Positions 40,393 through 50,071 of a DNA stretch of 64,000 bases are shown here, piece by piece (the first letter of the stretch is position 1; each line of letters opens with the position of its first letter). The notes below the pieces were generated by a model. It was not told where the DNA came from. It made no database searches and saw only the letters and a list, made by a program, of their open reading frames with translations. The stretch is from Paenibacillus phytorum (GTDB lineage Bacteria; Bacillota; Bacilli; Paenibacillales; NBRC-103111): positions 1-64,000 of the forward strand of contig NZ_WHOA01000095.1 in NCBI RefSeq assembly GCF_013141715.1, written 5' to 3'. The translations under genes were made by a program, and so were the position numbers.

Positions 40393-40429
40393 GAAACCCC
40401 GAGGCTGCCCTCGAGGTTTCCTATTTTTA
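40385..40429 (+). terminator. Bidirectional terminator after the winged-helix gene
   Basis: AAAAATAGGAAACC / GGTTTCCTATTTTT stem with a CGAGG/CCTCG top. T runs on both strands. Confidence 0.9.
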
Positions 40430-40498
40430 TGGAGAACTCCTAAGTTCGAATCTTCATTAATAAATAAAATGTGCTTGTCTCCATGCTTGATCACAGGG

Positions 40499-40684
40499 AT
40501 TGTTGTACTTTGTACAACAATCGGCTGGCTATTCCGTGTTATTCCGGCGACTGTTGTAGGAAATACAACATTTTCTCCTAAAATTAACTCAATCGGACGA
40601 AATAGAGCTAAATTGTTGCAAAATATACAACAACTACGTCATTGGCGAAAAAGAACCACGAAATTGTTGTACGTTGTACAACTT
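40499..40684. repeat. Array of four palindromic TTGTTGTAC units
   Basis: Palindromic units of 19-23 bases begin near 40499, 40552, 40613 and 40664, of type ATTGTTGTAC-TTT-GTACAACAAT. Spacings are 53, 61 and 51 bases. The same kind of array, with almost the same spacing, is at 62669-62858. The sequence between the units is not conserved enough for a CRISPR. Confidence 0.8.
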
Positions 40685-40728
40685 TAGCCGACAAAGACTG
40701 ACACACTGCTTCATTAATCCGTTAGCTA

Positions 40729-40763
40729 AAAAACAAACCCCGAGGCCGTCCTCGAGGTTTGTT
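40729..40763 (-). terminator. Terminator of the tandem-repeat secreted protein gene
   Basis: AACAAACCTCGAGG / CCTCGGGGTTTGTT stem with six T on the minus strand. It resembles the hairpin at 40385-40429. Confidence 0.85.
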
Positions 40764-40806
40764 CCTATCCTTACCCTTTTCCATACTTCTCCTGTACTCT
40801 TCCAAC

Positions 40807-41547
40807 CTACTTCTGCGCCTGCTTCTCCCATTTCGCTTTCAGTGCACTTTCTATCTCAGCAAATACCTGCTCGGATGTCTTACCTTCCGTGGTGATACCT
40901 AATTTAGCAGCTTTTTTATTCACTGCTTCTGCCCTTTTACCTTCTTTACTCGCCTTTAAAGCAGCGCGTATCTCTTTGGCTGTCTTGCCTTCCGTTGCAA
41001 CACCCGCTTTTGTTGCTTTTTCTTGCAGTTTCGTCAAAGCTGCCGCTTGCAGCTCAGTTCTAATCTCTTTATTTGTTTTTCCATCGGTGGAAACACCGAG
41101 ATTAGCCGCTTTTTCCTGAAGTTTCGGTAAAACAGCTGCCTTAAGCGCTGCTCTCAGCTCTTTATTCGTTTTCCCATCCGCGCTAACACCAAGCTTAGCC
41201 GCTTTTTCTTTCAGCTTCACTTGAACAGCAGCTTGAATATCAGTCTTCAGCTGTTCCGCTGTTTTGCCGTCTGTGCTAATACCCAGCTTCGCTGCCGCTT
41301 TGTTCAATTGCTCCGTGTGTTTGGCCGCGCTTAAAGCTTTAAGCTCCGCTTTGATCTGCTCACTCGTTTTACCATCTGTTGATACGCCAAATATTTGCGC
41401 TTTATCCTGAAGCAGCTGCTTAACTGGTTTAGTGGATTTGCTTGTTGGCGCTGGAGCAGTGCCCTGTGCATTCTCAGCAAAAGCCGCAATCGGAACTGTT
41501 AATACAATTGCACCAACCAACGCAAGGCCTGTTAATTTTTTCAACAT
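40807..41547 (-). CDS. Secreted protein with six tandem 33-residue repeats
   Basis: A 246-residue protein. Signal peptide LKKLTGLALVGAIVLTVPIA ends near AFAE (about 25). Six repeats follow, each with a GVSTDGKTxEQ-like core (GVSTDGKT, GISTDGKT, GVSADGKT, GVSTDGKT, GVATEGKT, GITTEGKT) and an Ala/Lys-rich helix (KAAVLPKLQEKAANL). It is exported and very rich in Lys and Ala. Binding to cell wall or acidic polymers is possible but unproven. It lies 69 bases behind a histidine kinase gene. An OmpR-type direct repeat just upstream suggests control by that system. Confidence 0.75.
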   Translation of the reverse strand: MLKKLTGLALVGAIVLTVPIAAFAENAQGTAPAPTSKSTKPVKQLLQDKAQIFGVSTDGKTSEQIKAELKALSAAKHTEQLNKAAAKLGISTDGKTAEQLKTDIQAAVQVKLKEKAAKLGVSADGKTNKELRAALKAAVLPKLQEKAANLGVSTDGKTNKEIRTELQAAALTKLQEKATKAGVATEGKTAKEIRAALKASKEGKRAEAVNKKAAKLGITTEGKTSEQVFAEIESALKAKWEKQAQK

Positions 41548-41608
41548 AAGTATCGCTCCTCGATTCGTTTATGGTTATGTTTACCTTACGAACCCTATCT
41601 TACCGAAT

Positions 41609-41630
41609 AGTTATGTCATAAGTTTGTCAT
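41609..41630 (-). promoter_or_regulatory. Candidate response-regulator site (11-bp direct repeat)
   Basis: AGTTATGTCAT and AAGTTTGTCAT stand in tandem with an 11-bp period, as liked by OmpR/PhoB-type regulators. It lies about 65 bases before the repeat-protein start and overlaps the end of the kinase gene. Confidence 0.45.
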
Positions 41631-43028
41631 GCGGCGAAGAATAGGCGACTGCAAAAATATTTTAAATACCGTACCCATTTGAGGTTGAGATTCCACTCGA
41701 ATCGAACCGCCATGAGCTTCTACGATGTGTTTGCTGATTGTCAAACCGAGGCCAGCACCGGAACGGTTGCGGCTTTCGTCCGTTTTATAGAAACGGTCGA
41801 ATAGATGAGGCAGTTTCTCTGGCGCGATACCTCGACCGTTATCCCACACTTCTATCCAGCGTTCGTTCTTGACTACTTTTACTCGAATACCCGCCGAGGA
41901 CCCCTCAGGAATATGGTTAATGGCATTGTCCAGCAAATTGATAAACACCTGCCTCAACCGGTCTGCATCCGCATAAACCAAGTAAGGCCCCTCCGCCTCT
42001 GAGCTCAATTCGATCTGCTTTGCTTTAGCTTTCATCTTGAGTTGGGTAACCACCAGCCCTATTAATTCAGGCACATCGACATCCTGGAGGTTTAATTTGA
42101 CCTGCTTCTCCTCAAAAGACGACAGCTCCATCAAATCATCAACCAAATGGCTTAGTCGAAGGGTTTCCTGAAGAGAAACTTGGATGAATTCTTTCGCATC
42201 TTCAGGCTCAACGACGCCATCCGTTATCCCTTGCAGGGAAGCTCGAATTGTTGTCAAAGGCGTCCGCAGCTCGTGAGAAATTTCGGATAGAAATCGCTTG
42301 CGTCCCTCTTCTACCTTCTGCAGTTTACCGGCCATGCGATTCAGAGATCCTGACAGCGAGGCGATCTCGTCCTTGCCTCTAACTGGTACTCTTCCGCTGA
42401 AATCGCCCAATGCCAAAGCCTCTGCGGTTTTACTCATGAGCTGAATCGGCTTCATAAAATGTCTGGAGACGAAGTATAGGACAGCAATTGCAAGTAACGC
42501 AACCGTTAAGGCAGATAGGAATATCGCTCGATTAATGCCATTGATAGTATCTTGAATATTTATAATTGGAGTATATAAGAAAATCCCGCCAATAACGCGA
42601 TTCTCCTGCATGACAGGTCGCCCGACAATGAGCATTTTCACCGTACTATTTTGAGCAAAATTGCTTTGCACCGTCACTTGATTACCCAACAGTACTTTAT
42701 CCACCCATTCCTTACGTGCTGGGGCCTCGCCCACCGACTGAATCTTATCCAGATTTGCTTTGGGATGCTTAATAACGGCAACGCGAACGTTCGACGTTTT
42801 CTCCATGGCGCTAATCTGCTTACGAAAATCCTTCAGCTGTGTCGAGTTATCGAACAAATCCTTGGCCAGTTCACCAACTTGCTCCACCTTCTCTAGTAGG
42901 AGCTTCTCGCTGCGTTCATAGGTTTTCTGTTTCATCGAATAGCCAATGGTTCCTGAAATGGCAAGAATGGACACAACGGTAATAGAAATATAAATAAATA
43001 ATAGCTTGCGATAAAAGGAGTTCAGCAT
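41616..43028 (-). CDS. Sensor histidine kinase with HAMP domain
   Basis: A 470-residue membrane kinase. TM1 about 8-30, an extracellular sensor of about 135 residues, TM2 about 168-188, HAMP about 190-240. The HisKA box SHELRTPLTTI gives His252. The ATP-binding part has NLLDNAINHI, DNGRGI and GAGLGLTISKHIVEAHGG. It phosphorylates the response regulator encoded by the overlapping upstream gene (7-base overlap). The signal is unknown. The likely output includes the secreted repeat protein downstream. Confidence 0.93.
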   Translation of the reverse strand: MLNSFYRKLLFIYISITVVSILAISGTIGYSMKQKTYERSEKLLLEKVEQVGELAKDLFDNSTQLKDFRKQISAMEKTSNVRVAVIKHPKANLDKIQSVGEAPARKEWVDKVLLGNQVTVQSNFAQNSTVKMLIVGRPVMQENRVIGGIFLYTPIINIQDTINGINRAIFLSALTVALLAIAVLYFVSRHFMKPIQLMSKTAEALALGDFSGRVPVRGKDEIASLSGSLNRMAGKLQKVEEGRKRFLSEISHELRTPLTTIRASLQGITDGVVEPEDAKEFIQVSLQETLRLSHLVDDLMELSSFEEKQVKLNLQDVDVPELIGLVVTQLKMKAKAKQIELSSEAEGPYLVYADADRLRQVFINLLDNAINHIPEGSSAGIRVKVVKNERWIEVWDNGRGIAPEKLPHLFDRFYKTDESRNRSGAGLGLTISKHIVEAHGGSIRVESQPQMGTVFKIFLQSPILRRMTNL

Positions 43029-43726
43029 GCACCAGGACCCTCAAACTTATACCCGACTCCCCAAACGGTACGGATGCTCCAGTCCTCTTTCCTGTCCGTC
43101 AAAGCAGAAAGCTTTTGTCTCAAACGTTTAATATATAAATCCACGACGCGGTCTTCACCCTCGAAATCCCAACCCCATATCTTTGCGATCAGGTCCTCCC
43201 GGGTAAATACTTGATTCGGGTTTCTTACGAAAAACAGCAGCAGCTCATACTCTTTCTTGGGCAAAGCAACGAACTGCCCTTCTACAGTCACATCATGAGA
43301 CAGGCTATCCACTCGCAAGCTGCCAACTTCATATAGATGAGCAGGTGCAGCAGCTTCTGTGCGGAGCAGCGTCCTGCGTAGAATCGTGGTCACACGAGCA
43401 ACCAGTTCATTCGGGTCAAAGGGCTTCACCAGATAATCATCGGCTCCCATCTGCAAACCTTCAATTCGCTCATCCACGTGACCTCTTGCCGTCAGCATGA
43501 GAATAGGAACATCACTCTTCGCACGAATTTTCTGGCAGACCTCCCAGCCATCGCGCTTGGGCATCATAATATCGAGCACAATGAAGTCTGGGTGCAGCTC
43601 ATCGAACTGGGTTAGCGCCTGCTCACCGTCATTTGCGGTTACCACCCTATAGCCATTTTTTTCCAAATATAACTTCGTAATCCGGCAAATATTAAGATCA
43701 TCATCTACCACCAATACGGTTGTCAC
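43022..43726 (-). CDS. OmpR-family response regulator
   Basis: A 234-residue regulator. Receiver domain VLVVDDDLNIC with DFIVLDIMMPKRDG (phosphorylated Asp52), LMLTARG and KPFDPNELV. The C-terminal winged helix has PKKEYELLLFFVRNPNQVFT, and WGVGYKFEG at the end. Cognate to the histidine kinase whose gene it overlaps. It should bind tandem repeats such as the one at 41609. Confidence 0.95.
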   Translation of the reverse strand: MTTVLVVDDDLNICRITKLYLEKNGYRVVTANDGEQALTQFDELHPDFIVLDIMMPKRDGWEVCQKIRAKSDVPILMLTARGHVDERIEGLQMGADDYLVKPFDPNELVARVTTILRRTLLRTEAAAPAHLYEVGSLRVDSLSHDVTVEGQFVALPKKEYELLLFFVRNPNQVFTREDLIAKIWGWDFEGEDRVVDLYIKRLRQKLSALTDRKEDWSIRTVWGVGYKFEGPGAC

Positions 43727-43843
43727 GCGGCACTCTCCTTAAGAAATAGGATTCATCATTTATATTACTGGATATTTGTGAACAAAAAATTTATTTTTCA
43801 AAATCGTTTTTTTACCGCGTCGGGCTGCGGGCTGCCTGCACAA

Positions 43844-43875
43844 CAAAAAAATCCTAGCTTTCACTAGGATTTCCT
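43844..43875 (-). terminator. Terminator of glnS
   Basis: ATCCTAG / CTAGGAT stem followed by seven T on the minus strand, 36 bases after the glnS stop. Confidence 0.85.
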
Positions 43876-43910
43876 GTCTAATCTTTATATGAACTCAAGT
43901 GCGCCCAATC

Positions 43911-45581
43911 TTATATTTCAAACGAGCTTTTCAGCGAGACAATCAGGTTAAATACCAATCGGTCGCTTGTTGTATGTTTCGGATCTACGTTGAAATAGCC
44001 ATGGCGGAAAAATTGGAACTTATCATGCGGCTGCGCTTGCTTCATATTGTCTTCCACGAAACCTTGCACGATTTGCAACGAGTTCGGATTCAAGTTCTCC
44101 AAGAACGAAGCATCTTCGTTCTCTTGGTTATCGAGAATCAGCGGCTCATACAAGCGGAACTCCGCAGGTACAGCGCTCTTCGCATCCACCCAGTGAATCG
44201 TTCCTTTGACTTTACGACCCGTAAAGCCGCTGCCGCTTTTCGTTTCCACGTCATACGTACAGTGCAGCTCAACCACTTTGCCGTTCTCATCTTTGATGAA
44301 GTCATTGCACTTGATGAAGTAGGCGTTTTTCAACCGCACTTCGTTACCAGGAAATAACCGGAAATATTTGTTTGGCGGATTTTCCATGAAATCGTCTTGC
44401 TCGATGTAGATCTCGCGGGAGAACGGAATTTGGCGATTGCCCATCTCCGGATTCTCTGCGTTGTTCTCCATATCCAGCATTTCGACTTGATCCTCAGGGT
44501 AGTTCGTGATTACGACTTTGAGCGGATTCAGAACACCCATCGTACGCATCGCCTTCAACTTCAGATCCTCACGGATAAAGTGATCCAGCATGCGAGTATC
44601 AACGACGCTTCCTCCGCCTCCTTTGGATACTCCAAGCTCACGAACAAAATTGCGAATCGACTCTGCAGTTAAGCCTCTGCGGCGCAGACCAGATATTGTC
44701 GGCATACGCGGATCGTCCCAACCGTCAACTGCTTTCTCGTCGACGAGCTGTTTAAGCTTTCTTTTGCTCGTAACGGTATTCATTAGACTAATACGGGCGA
44801 ATTCGTATTGCCTTGGTACATTTGGCATTTCGCACTCTCGAACGACCCAGTCGTAGAAAGGACGTTGATCTTCAAACTCACTTGAACAAAGGGAATGTGT
44901 GACGCCTTCAATCGCATCCTCTAAAGGGTGGGCATACGCATACATCGGATAGATGCACCAAGCATCTCCTGTATTATGGTGATGTGCGTGAAGAATGCGA
45001 TATATGATAGGGTCTCTCAGATTAATATTCGGCGACGACATATCAATTTTTGCACGTAATACACGCTCACCGTCTTTGAATTCTCCAGCACGCATACGCT
45101 CAAATAGGGACAGATTTTCCTCAACGGTGCGTTCACGATAGGGACTATTCGTACCTCCCTGCGTCAGCGTGCCGCGAGTTTCACGTATTTCATCCGCTGA
45201 TTGGTCATCTACAAAAGCCAGACCTTTGCGAATCAAGATCAATGCACGGTTATACATTTCTTCAAAATAATCCGAAGCAAAGAAAAGACCATCCCATTTG
45301 AAGCCGAGCCAAGCTACATCTTCTTTAATGGATTCCACATACTCAATATCTTCTTTGACCGGATTCGTGTCATCAAATCGCAGGTTCGTTAACCCATTAA
45401 AATCATCAGCAATTTCGAAGTTCGTGCAAATCGCTTTCGCATGTCCTATATGAAGGTAACCGTTCGGCTCCGGGGGGAATCGGGTAACCACCTGACTGAC
45501 TTTGCCTGATTTCAGATCTTCGTTTACAATGTTCTTAATGAAATTGGATGGCGTGTTTACTACTGCGCTCTTCGTTTCCAT
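43911..45581 (-). CDS. glnS: Glutaminyl-tRNA synthetase
   Basis: A 556-residue class I synthetase that charges tRNA-Gln with glutamine. [16 protein letters not shown] gives the HIGH motif at 44-47. [13 protein letters not shown] (about 268-280) is the KMSKS loop in its GlnRS form. RFDDTNP and ALEFEDQRP-like blocks ([13 protein letters not shown]) are GlnRS-specific, and the C-terminal beta-barrel anticodon domain begins near 340. Many Bacillota lack GlnRS and use GatCAB, so its presence is a trait shared with Paenibacillus. Monocistronic with a terminator. Confidence 0.95.
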   Translation of the reverse strand: METKSAVVNTPSNFIKNIVNEDLKSGKVSQVVTRFPPEPNGYLHIGHAKAICTNFEIADDFNGLTNLRFDDTNPVKEDIEYVESIKEDVAWLGFKWDGLFFASDYFEEMYNRALILIRKGLAFVDDQSADEIRETRGTLTQGGTNSPYRERTVEENLSLFERMRAGEFKDGERVLRAKIDMSSPNINLRDPIIYRILHAHHHNTGDAWCIYPMYAYAHPLEDAIEGVTHSLCSSEFEDQRPFYDWVVRECEMPNVPRQYEFARISLMNTVTSKRKLKQLVDEKAVDGWDDPRMPTISGLRRRGLTAESIRNFVRELGVSKGGGGSVVDTRMLDHFIREDLKLKAMRTMGVLNPLKVVITNYPEDQVEMLDMENNAENPEMGNRQIPFSREIYIEQDDFMENPPNKYFRLFPGNEVRLKNAYFIKCNDFIKDENGKVVELHCTYDVETKSGSGFTGRKVKGTIHWVDAKSAVPAEFRLYEPLILDNQENEDASFLENLNPNSLQIVQGFVEDNMKQAQPHDKFQFFRHGYFNVDPKHTTSDRLVFNLIVSLKSSFEI

Positions 45582-45665
45582 ATGTTCCCAGCCTTTCTCC
45601 CACGGGTTAAAGTTTTATTTTCTATCATACACTAAATCTCACTTAAATATAAAGGAGCCAGCGAT

Positions 45666-46895
45666 ATGGAGACATTCGAACATTATTTAGATAAATATGC
45701 AGAGCTTGCGATTCGTGTAGGATTAAACGTACAAAAGGACCAAACCGTCGTCATCATGACGCCGATCGCCTGTGCTGACTTTGTGCGCAAGCTAACGAAA
45801 AAGGCTTACGACGCTGGGGCCAAAGATGTCGTCATCGATTGGGACGACGATGAAGTGAAGGCGTTGCGCATCAAGCACGCCCCGGAATCCACGCTGCGCG
45901 AGTACCCCATGTGGCGAGCAAGCGGCCTGGAAGAGATGGCGAAGGAAGGTGCAGCCTTCCTCCAAATCTACGCGCCTAACTCCGATTTGCTCAAAGATGT
46001 AGACCCTGAGCGGGTCGCCATTTCTAGCAAAACTACAGCAACTGCGCGCGAGGGGTTCCTGAAATATTTGCGCAGCAATCAGGTGAATTGGTTGATGGTC
46101 TCCTTCCCGACAGCGGAATGGTCGGCTAAGGTATTCCCGGATTTGAGCGAAGCCGAGCGCATCACGAAGCTGTGGGAGCAGATTTTCAAGTTAACTCGCG
46201 TGGATAAAGATGATCCGGTTGCAGCATGGAAACAGCATGTCGAGACGCTGACAGAAAAGCAGAACCTGCTGAACAATAAAAAGTACAAGCAGCTTCATTT
46301 CAAAGCTCCTGGTACAGATTTATACATAGAGCTAGCCCCTAAGCATCAATGGGTTGCCGCAGGAAGCGAGTCAGAGCGAGGCATTTTCTTCGTGCCGAAT
46401 ATCCCAACAGAAGAAGTATTTACGATGCCTGCACGAAATGGCACGAACGGAACCGTTCGCAGCACTTTGCCACTGAGTTATCAAGGTTCCCTAATCAATG
46501 GCTTCAGTCTGAAATTCGAAAATGGCCGAGTTGTCGAAGCGACCGCTGAGGTGGGTCAAGAAGTACTAAATAAGATGCTGGACATGGATGAGGGCGCTCG
46601 TTACTTGGGTGAAGTGGCACTCGTGCCTTATGACTCCCCCATTTCACAGTCAGGGCTCATTTACTACAACACCTTATTTGATGAAAATGCTTCCTGTCAC
46701 GTAGCTCTCGGTAATTCATATCCGTTCACGATTGAAGGCGGAACGACGATGAGCCCCGAGGAGCTAGTTCAGAATGGCTACAATAAAAGCCTAATCCACG
46801 TAGACTTCATGATTGGCTCCGCCGACATGGAGATTGATGGCATTCTGGCAGATGGAAGCCGCGAACCTTTGTTCCGCAAAGGAAACTGGGCATAA
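45666..46895 (+). CDS. Aminopeptidase of the M29 (AmpS/PepS) family
   Basis: A 409-residue cytoplasmic metallo-aminopeptidase that removes N-terminal residues from peptides. Family marks are LAIRVGLNVQKDQTVVI at the N-terminus, GIFFVPNIPTEEVFTMP (metal-binding Glu), LGEVALVPYDSPIS, CHVALGNSYPFTIEGG and LIHVDFMIGSADMEIDG. Ribosome site AAAGGAG. Divergent from glnS, with 84 bases between, and closed by a strong terminator. Length is normal for the family. Confidence 0.95.
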   Translation: METFEHYLDKYAELAIRVGLNVQKDQTVVIMTPIACADFVRKLTKKAYDAGAKDVVIDWDDDEVKALRIKHAPESTLREYPMWRASGLEEMAKEGAAFLQIYAPNSDLLKDVDPERVAISSKTTATAREGFLKYLRSNQVNWLMVSFPTAEWSAKVFPDLSEAERITKLWEQIFKLTRVDKDDPVAAWKQHVETLTEKQNLLNNKKYKQLHFKAPGTDLYIELAPKHQWVAAGSESERGIFFVPNIPTEEVFTMPARNGTNGTVRSTLPLSYQGSLINGFSLKFENGRVVEATAEVGQEVLNKMLDMDEGARYLGEVALVPYDSPISQSGLIYYNTLFDENASCHVALGNSYPFTIEGGTTMSPEELVQNGYNKSLIHVDFMIGSADMEIDGILADGSREPLFRKGNWA

Positions 46896-46919
46896 GAACG
46901 GCAAGCAGGATTTAATAGA

Positions 46920-46973
46920 AAGAAAGACCGCCACATCATGGAACCATGAACTCCGTGAGATGGCGGTCTTTTT
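46920..46973 (+). terminator. Terminator of the M29 aminopeptidase gene
   Basis: AAGACCGCCACATC / GAGATGGCGGTCTT stem, with a second ATGGAACCAT hairpin at the top, followed by seven T. Confidence 0.85.
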
Positions 46974-47060
46974 TTAGTAGATAAGAAAGTATAAGTTTTA
47001 TACTTTTGCTTCGCATCTACCTTGACAAACGCGCTCGTCCCAGAAGGACGATGGAGTCGT

Positions 47061-47882
47061 TTATCCTTGACGTAGCTTGCCAGGCAGCGTTTTGACAATC
47101 GAGGCGTCTTTTAAAATCCATTTCCCTTTTTTCCATTTCCAAACGGAAATGGCGTATCCAAGTGTATCTGCATTCGCAATACCTGTGATTCGCTGAACAC
47201 CTCTCAGCTCACAGTACCCATCCCGATCTACATCCATCGGCTTCAGAGCGCCATAACCATGAACATCCACAATAATAGGCTTCACTACTATGCCATTTTT
47301 GTACACACCGAATTTCTCGTAATCGTCCTTGCGGTCTTTGATATCAATTTTGAAAGACCTCCCTGTCTCTTCCAGTTTCATCTTTACCACATAATTTTTC
47401 TTGAAGGTAGCCTTTACATGAAGTGGACTAGGCAGCGGGATAGCAGTCGGAACATTATTTTTCAGTGAGTAAATATAGTAGTTGGATAGCCCACCACTTC
47501 CCCCTGTTTCGGCGGATACATAGATTTGAGGCAGCTTATCCTGAATAAAGTCACAAAAATCCATCAGTGGGTTATACCCACCCTCAAGCGGGATGACAAC
47601 ATGGGTCTGAGCCGGTCCTATGACGGTAATGAATAGCTTATTATAGTACGGACTGCTAGTATCCGACTTCATCCCTATCAGGGATACTGTATCAGGTTTG
47701 CCATCACCAGTGACATCAATCTCACGCGTTTGTATAAGCTCGCCCTGCTGTGCAGTTTGCGGCGGCGGTGGTGGCGGTAACTCTTCAGCAGACACGAGTC
47801 CCCCTCTCCATAAGGATGAGCTGCTCAATAGTAAACTAATTACCGCTGTGTATAGGGCGATTTTAACGCATTTTCTAAACAT
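47061..47882 (-). CDS. Secreted protein with FG-GAP/VCBS-like motifs
   Basis: A 273-residue exported protein. Signal peptide IALYTAVISLLLSSSSLW ends near VSAEE. Pro-rich stretch PPPPPPQTAQ follows. Two calcium-like loops of FG-GAP/VCBS type are visible: VTGDGKPDTVSLI (about 58-70) and VDRDGYCELRGVQRI (about 218-232). Similar Bacillota proteins are of unknown function. Convergent with the aminopeptidase and divergent from the WYL regulator. Confidence 0.7.
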   Translation of the reverse strand: MFRKCVKIALYTAVISLLLSSSSLWRGGLVSAEELPPPPPPQTAQQGELIQTREIDVTGDGKPDTVSLIGMKSDTSSPYYNKLFITVIGPAQTHVVIPLEGGYNPLMDFCDFIQDKLPQIYVSAETGGSGGLSNYYIYSLKNNVPTAIPLPSPLHVKATFKKNYVVKMKLEETGRSFKIDIKDRKDDYEKFGVYKNGIVVKPIIVDVHGYGALKPMDVDRDGYCELRGVQRITGIANADTLGYAISVWKWKKGKWILKDASIVKTLPGKLRQG

Positions 47883-48032
47883 GTAATCCGACTCCTAATC
47901 ATAGATTTGAATTCGGCTTATTATTTCAAAATTTTCCATTGGGTATGCGGGCGTTTTATTACTCCACAAAGGAATTCCTTTTCTGGAATCGAATGTTTAA
48001 AGTTATATATATGAATCGATGAGGTGCTTCTC

Positions 48033-48977
48033 TTGAAAATTGATCGTCTGCTTGCCATAACTATGCTGCTTTTGAACCGAAGAAGAATCAGTGCTAAAGA
48101 GCTTTCGGAGCGTTTTGAAGTGTCTTTACGTACGGTTTACCGAGACGTTGAGGCCATTAACCAAGCTGGCGTTCCTGTCGTTTCTTATGCAGGGATGAGC
48201 GGTGGCTACGAAATTATGGACCAATATCGGCTGGATCGCCAATTTCTGTCCCTCGATGAGCTGCAATCTATTATTGTCGGCCTCAAAGGAATCCGCTCTA
48301 CTGTCGGCGACCAAGAGATCAGCAACCTTCTTGATAAAGTCGGCGCTCTCGTGGCGAAATCGGAACAGAATACCGTCGCTAATCTAAACAATCAACTTAT
48401 TATTGATATGAATCCTTGGCGTGGCAGCAATCAGGACAAAGAGAAGCTGAGCACTCTGCGCACTTCAATTAAAGAATCCAAACTGATTTCCTTTCAATAT
48501 ATGACTTCCCAAAGTGAGCAGTCTGTGCGAACAGTAGAACCTATGGGCATTGTGGTCAAAGGCTTTGGCTGGTATTTGTATGGCTACTGCCTGCTGCGTC
48601 AAGATTTTCGCGTCTTCCGATTATCTCGTATGAAAGAGATTGAAGTGCTTCAGAGAACCTTTGAACGTAAAGAAGGAACCTTAGAACAGCTAGATCATAC
48701 CTGGGGCAAAAGAGACCCCTCCTCGCTCATCAAACTCGTGCTGCATGCGCAGCCGAACGTTCGCGCTCAAGTAGAGGATTATTTCCGTCCTGAGCAAATT
48801 AACGTTCAAGCTGACGGCACTTTGATCATTACCGCCACTCAACCGGATGAATCATGGCTTCATGGCATGCTTCTTAGCTATGGTCCCAACCTGCGTATTC
48901 TCGAGCCGGCCCATATTGCAGCCATCATCAAAGATAAAGCTGAAAAAATTGTTCAACTCTACGCAAATGAACACTGA
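48033..48977 (+). CDS. YafY-type HTH-WYL transcriptional regulator
   Basis: I start at TTG 48033 (MKIDRLLAITML), because GAGGTG lies 6 bases upstream and the family starts so; 314 residues. HTH about 15-50 (RISAKELSERFEVSLRTVYR). The WYL domain follows, SKLISFQYMTSQ and VVKGFGWYLYGYCLLRQDFR; a WCX-like C-terminal part, LPFTAT-like, closes the protein. WYL regulators respond to small ligands or single-stranded DNA. The DinB gene 150 bases downstream may be a target. Confidence 0.9.
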   Translation: MKIDRLLAITMLLLNRRRISAKELSERFEVSLRTVYRDVEAINQAGVPVVSYAGMSGGYEIMDQYRLDRQFLSLDELQSIIVGLKGIRSTVGDQEISNLLDKVGALVAKSEQNTVANLNNQLIIDMNPWRGSNQDKEKLSTLRTSIKESKLISFQYMTSQSEQSVRTVEPMGIVVKGFGWYLYGYCLLRQDFRVFRLSRMKEIEVLQRTFERKEGTLEQLDHTWGKRDPSSLIKLVLHAQPNVRAQVEDYFRPEQINVQADGTLIITATQPDESWLHGMLLSYGPNLRILEPAHIAAIIKDKAEKIVQLYANEH

Positions 48978-49043
48978 CAGGACGTTGTCAGTGGTGGTTG
49001 TCTATAATGAGGTTATGAAGTAGGCGAAACCAATAGATGACTA

Positions 49044-49116
49044 CTTACGATGCCAGTTTTTCTGGCGAAAAACTCAAGTTAATGCTTACGATGCCAGTTT
49101 TTCTGGCTAAAAACTC
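49044..49116 (+). repeat. Two tandem 32-bp repeats with hairpins before the DinB gene
   Basis: CTTACGATGCCAG...AAAAACTC at 49044-49075 and again at 49085-49116, 41 bases apart, with one mismatch. Each copy contains a GCCAG-TTTTT-CTGGC hairpin. The second ends just before the ribosome site AAGGAGG. Possibly an operator or an RNA structure for translation control. Confidence 0.75.
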
Positions 49117-49131
49117 TAAGGAGGCTCACCC

Positions 49132-49632
49132 ATGTTTAGAACAATCGAAGATTTTGTAAATGAATGGAACAATGAAGCAAAAGCTACCCAGCGCGTGCTG
49201 GACACTTTGACAGATGCTTCACTTAAACAGCAAATTGGGCCTGAGCTCCGCACACTAGGTCAAATAGGTTGGCATATCGCTACAACAATTCATGAAATGT
49301 CCTCACGTACAGGTCTCAAATTCGACGCTCCCGAGGGTGAAGAACTCGCACCAGCATCCGCCAAGACAATTGCTGACACCTACCGCTCCTCTTCAGCCGG
49401 GCTAGCCGAAGCTATCCTGGCCCAGTGGACGGATGCTAAGCTCGCTGAAAGCAGCGACATGTATGGCGAGCAGTGGCGTAATGGTTTAACGCTACGCATC
49501 ATTATTTCGCATGAAATTCACCACCGCGGTGAAATGATTGTCTTGATGCGCCAAGCCGGACTACGCGTACCGGACATTTACGGTCCGACTCGCGAGGATT
49601 GGTTGGAGCGCGGCATGCAGCCATTGGTGTGA
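49132..49632 (+). CDS. DinB-family protein
   Basis: A 166-residue four-helix-bundle protein with LRTLGQIGWHIATTIHEM (His about 49) and ISHEIHHRGEMIVLMRQAG (His about 125 and 129), the three-His metal site of DinB/YfiT proteins. Such proteins act as thiol-dependent transferases or hydrolases. Preceded by AAGGAGG and two tandem repeat hairpins, and followed by a terminator. The WYL regulator upstream may control it. Confidence 0.9.
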   Translation: MFRTIEDFVNEWNNEAKATQRVLDTLTDASLKQQIGPELRTLGQIGWHIATTIHEMSSRTGLKFDAPEGEELAPASAKTIADTYRSSSAGLAEAILAQWTDAKLAESSDMYGEQWRNGLTLRIIISHEIHHRGEMIVLMRQAGLRVPDIYGPTREDWLERGMQPLV

Positions 49633-49649
49633 TTTAAAGTAGATGAATG

Positions 49650-49677
49650 AAAGAGCACATGGATGTGCTCTTTTTTG
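49650..49677 (+). terminator. Terminator of the DinB-family gene
   Basis: AAGAGCACA / TGTGCTCTT stem followed by six T. Confidence 0.9.
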
Positions 49678-50071
49678 GCTTTTTAGGGGTTATATTTGGG
49701 GGGGTTGTCCCCAAAGTCATATCTGGAATATTCAGCTCCCACCTGTGAATTCGAAGCCTGAATGTTACTTCCATTGGAATAAATCCAATAAAATTGGGCT
49801 TTTCGAAGTATGAGAGTCGATTCCATTGCATTTTCTACAATTAAGTGCCAACCTAGGAAATTTAAGAGAAAAAGCCGGATTGTCTTAGAGACGAAAATCC
49901 GGCATTCTTATGTACTTATTGAACAATTACAAAAGAACTCTGAGATTCAAACCAGTGATTTGACAGTATTAAGTATTATGGCTTTAATCATTCGTTATCT
50001 GGTTTCGCTCAAGGCTCGTGACGGGCAGAACGAGATGATCCAGGTCGATATGCATAGCGTTGACACCCAAT
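49678..50071. other. Segment without accepted gene
   Basis: A plus-strand frame from 49810 (VLIEQLQKNSEIQTSDLTVL inside) runs into the end of the convergent hydrolase gene. It has no ribosome site and matches no family known to me. It may be a decayed gene. No other feature seen. Confidence 0.35.

Noticed and set aside
40499..40684. CRISPR array
   Set aside because: Repeats are only 19-23 bases, palindromic and variable, with just four units, and no cas gene is in the window.
40295..40687. 130-codon frame after the winged-helix gene
   Set aside because: It runs through a bidirectional terminator and the palindrome array.
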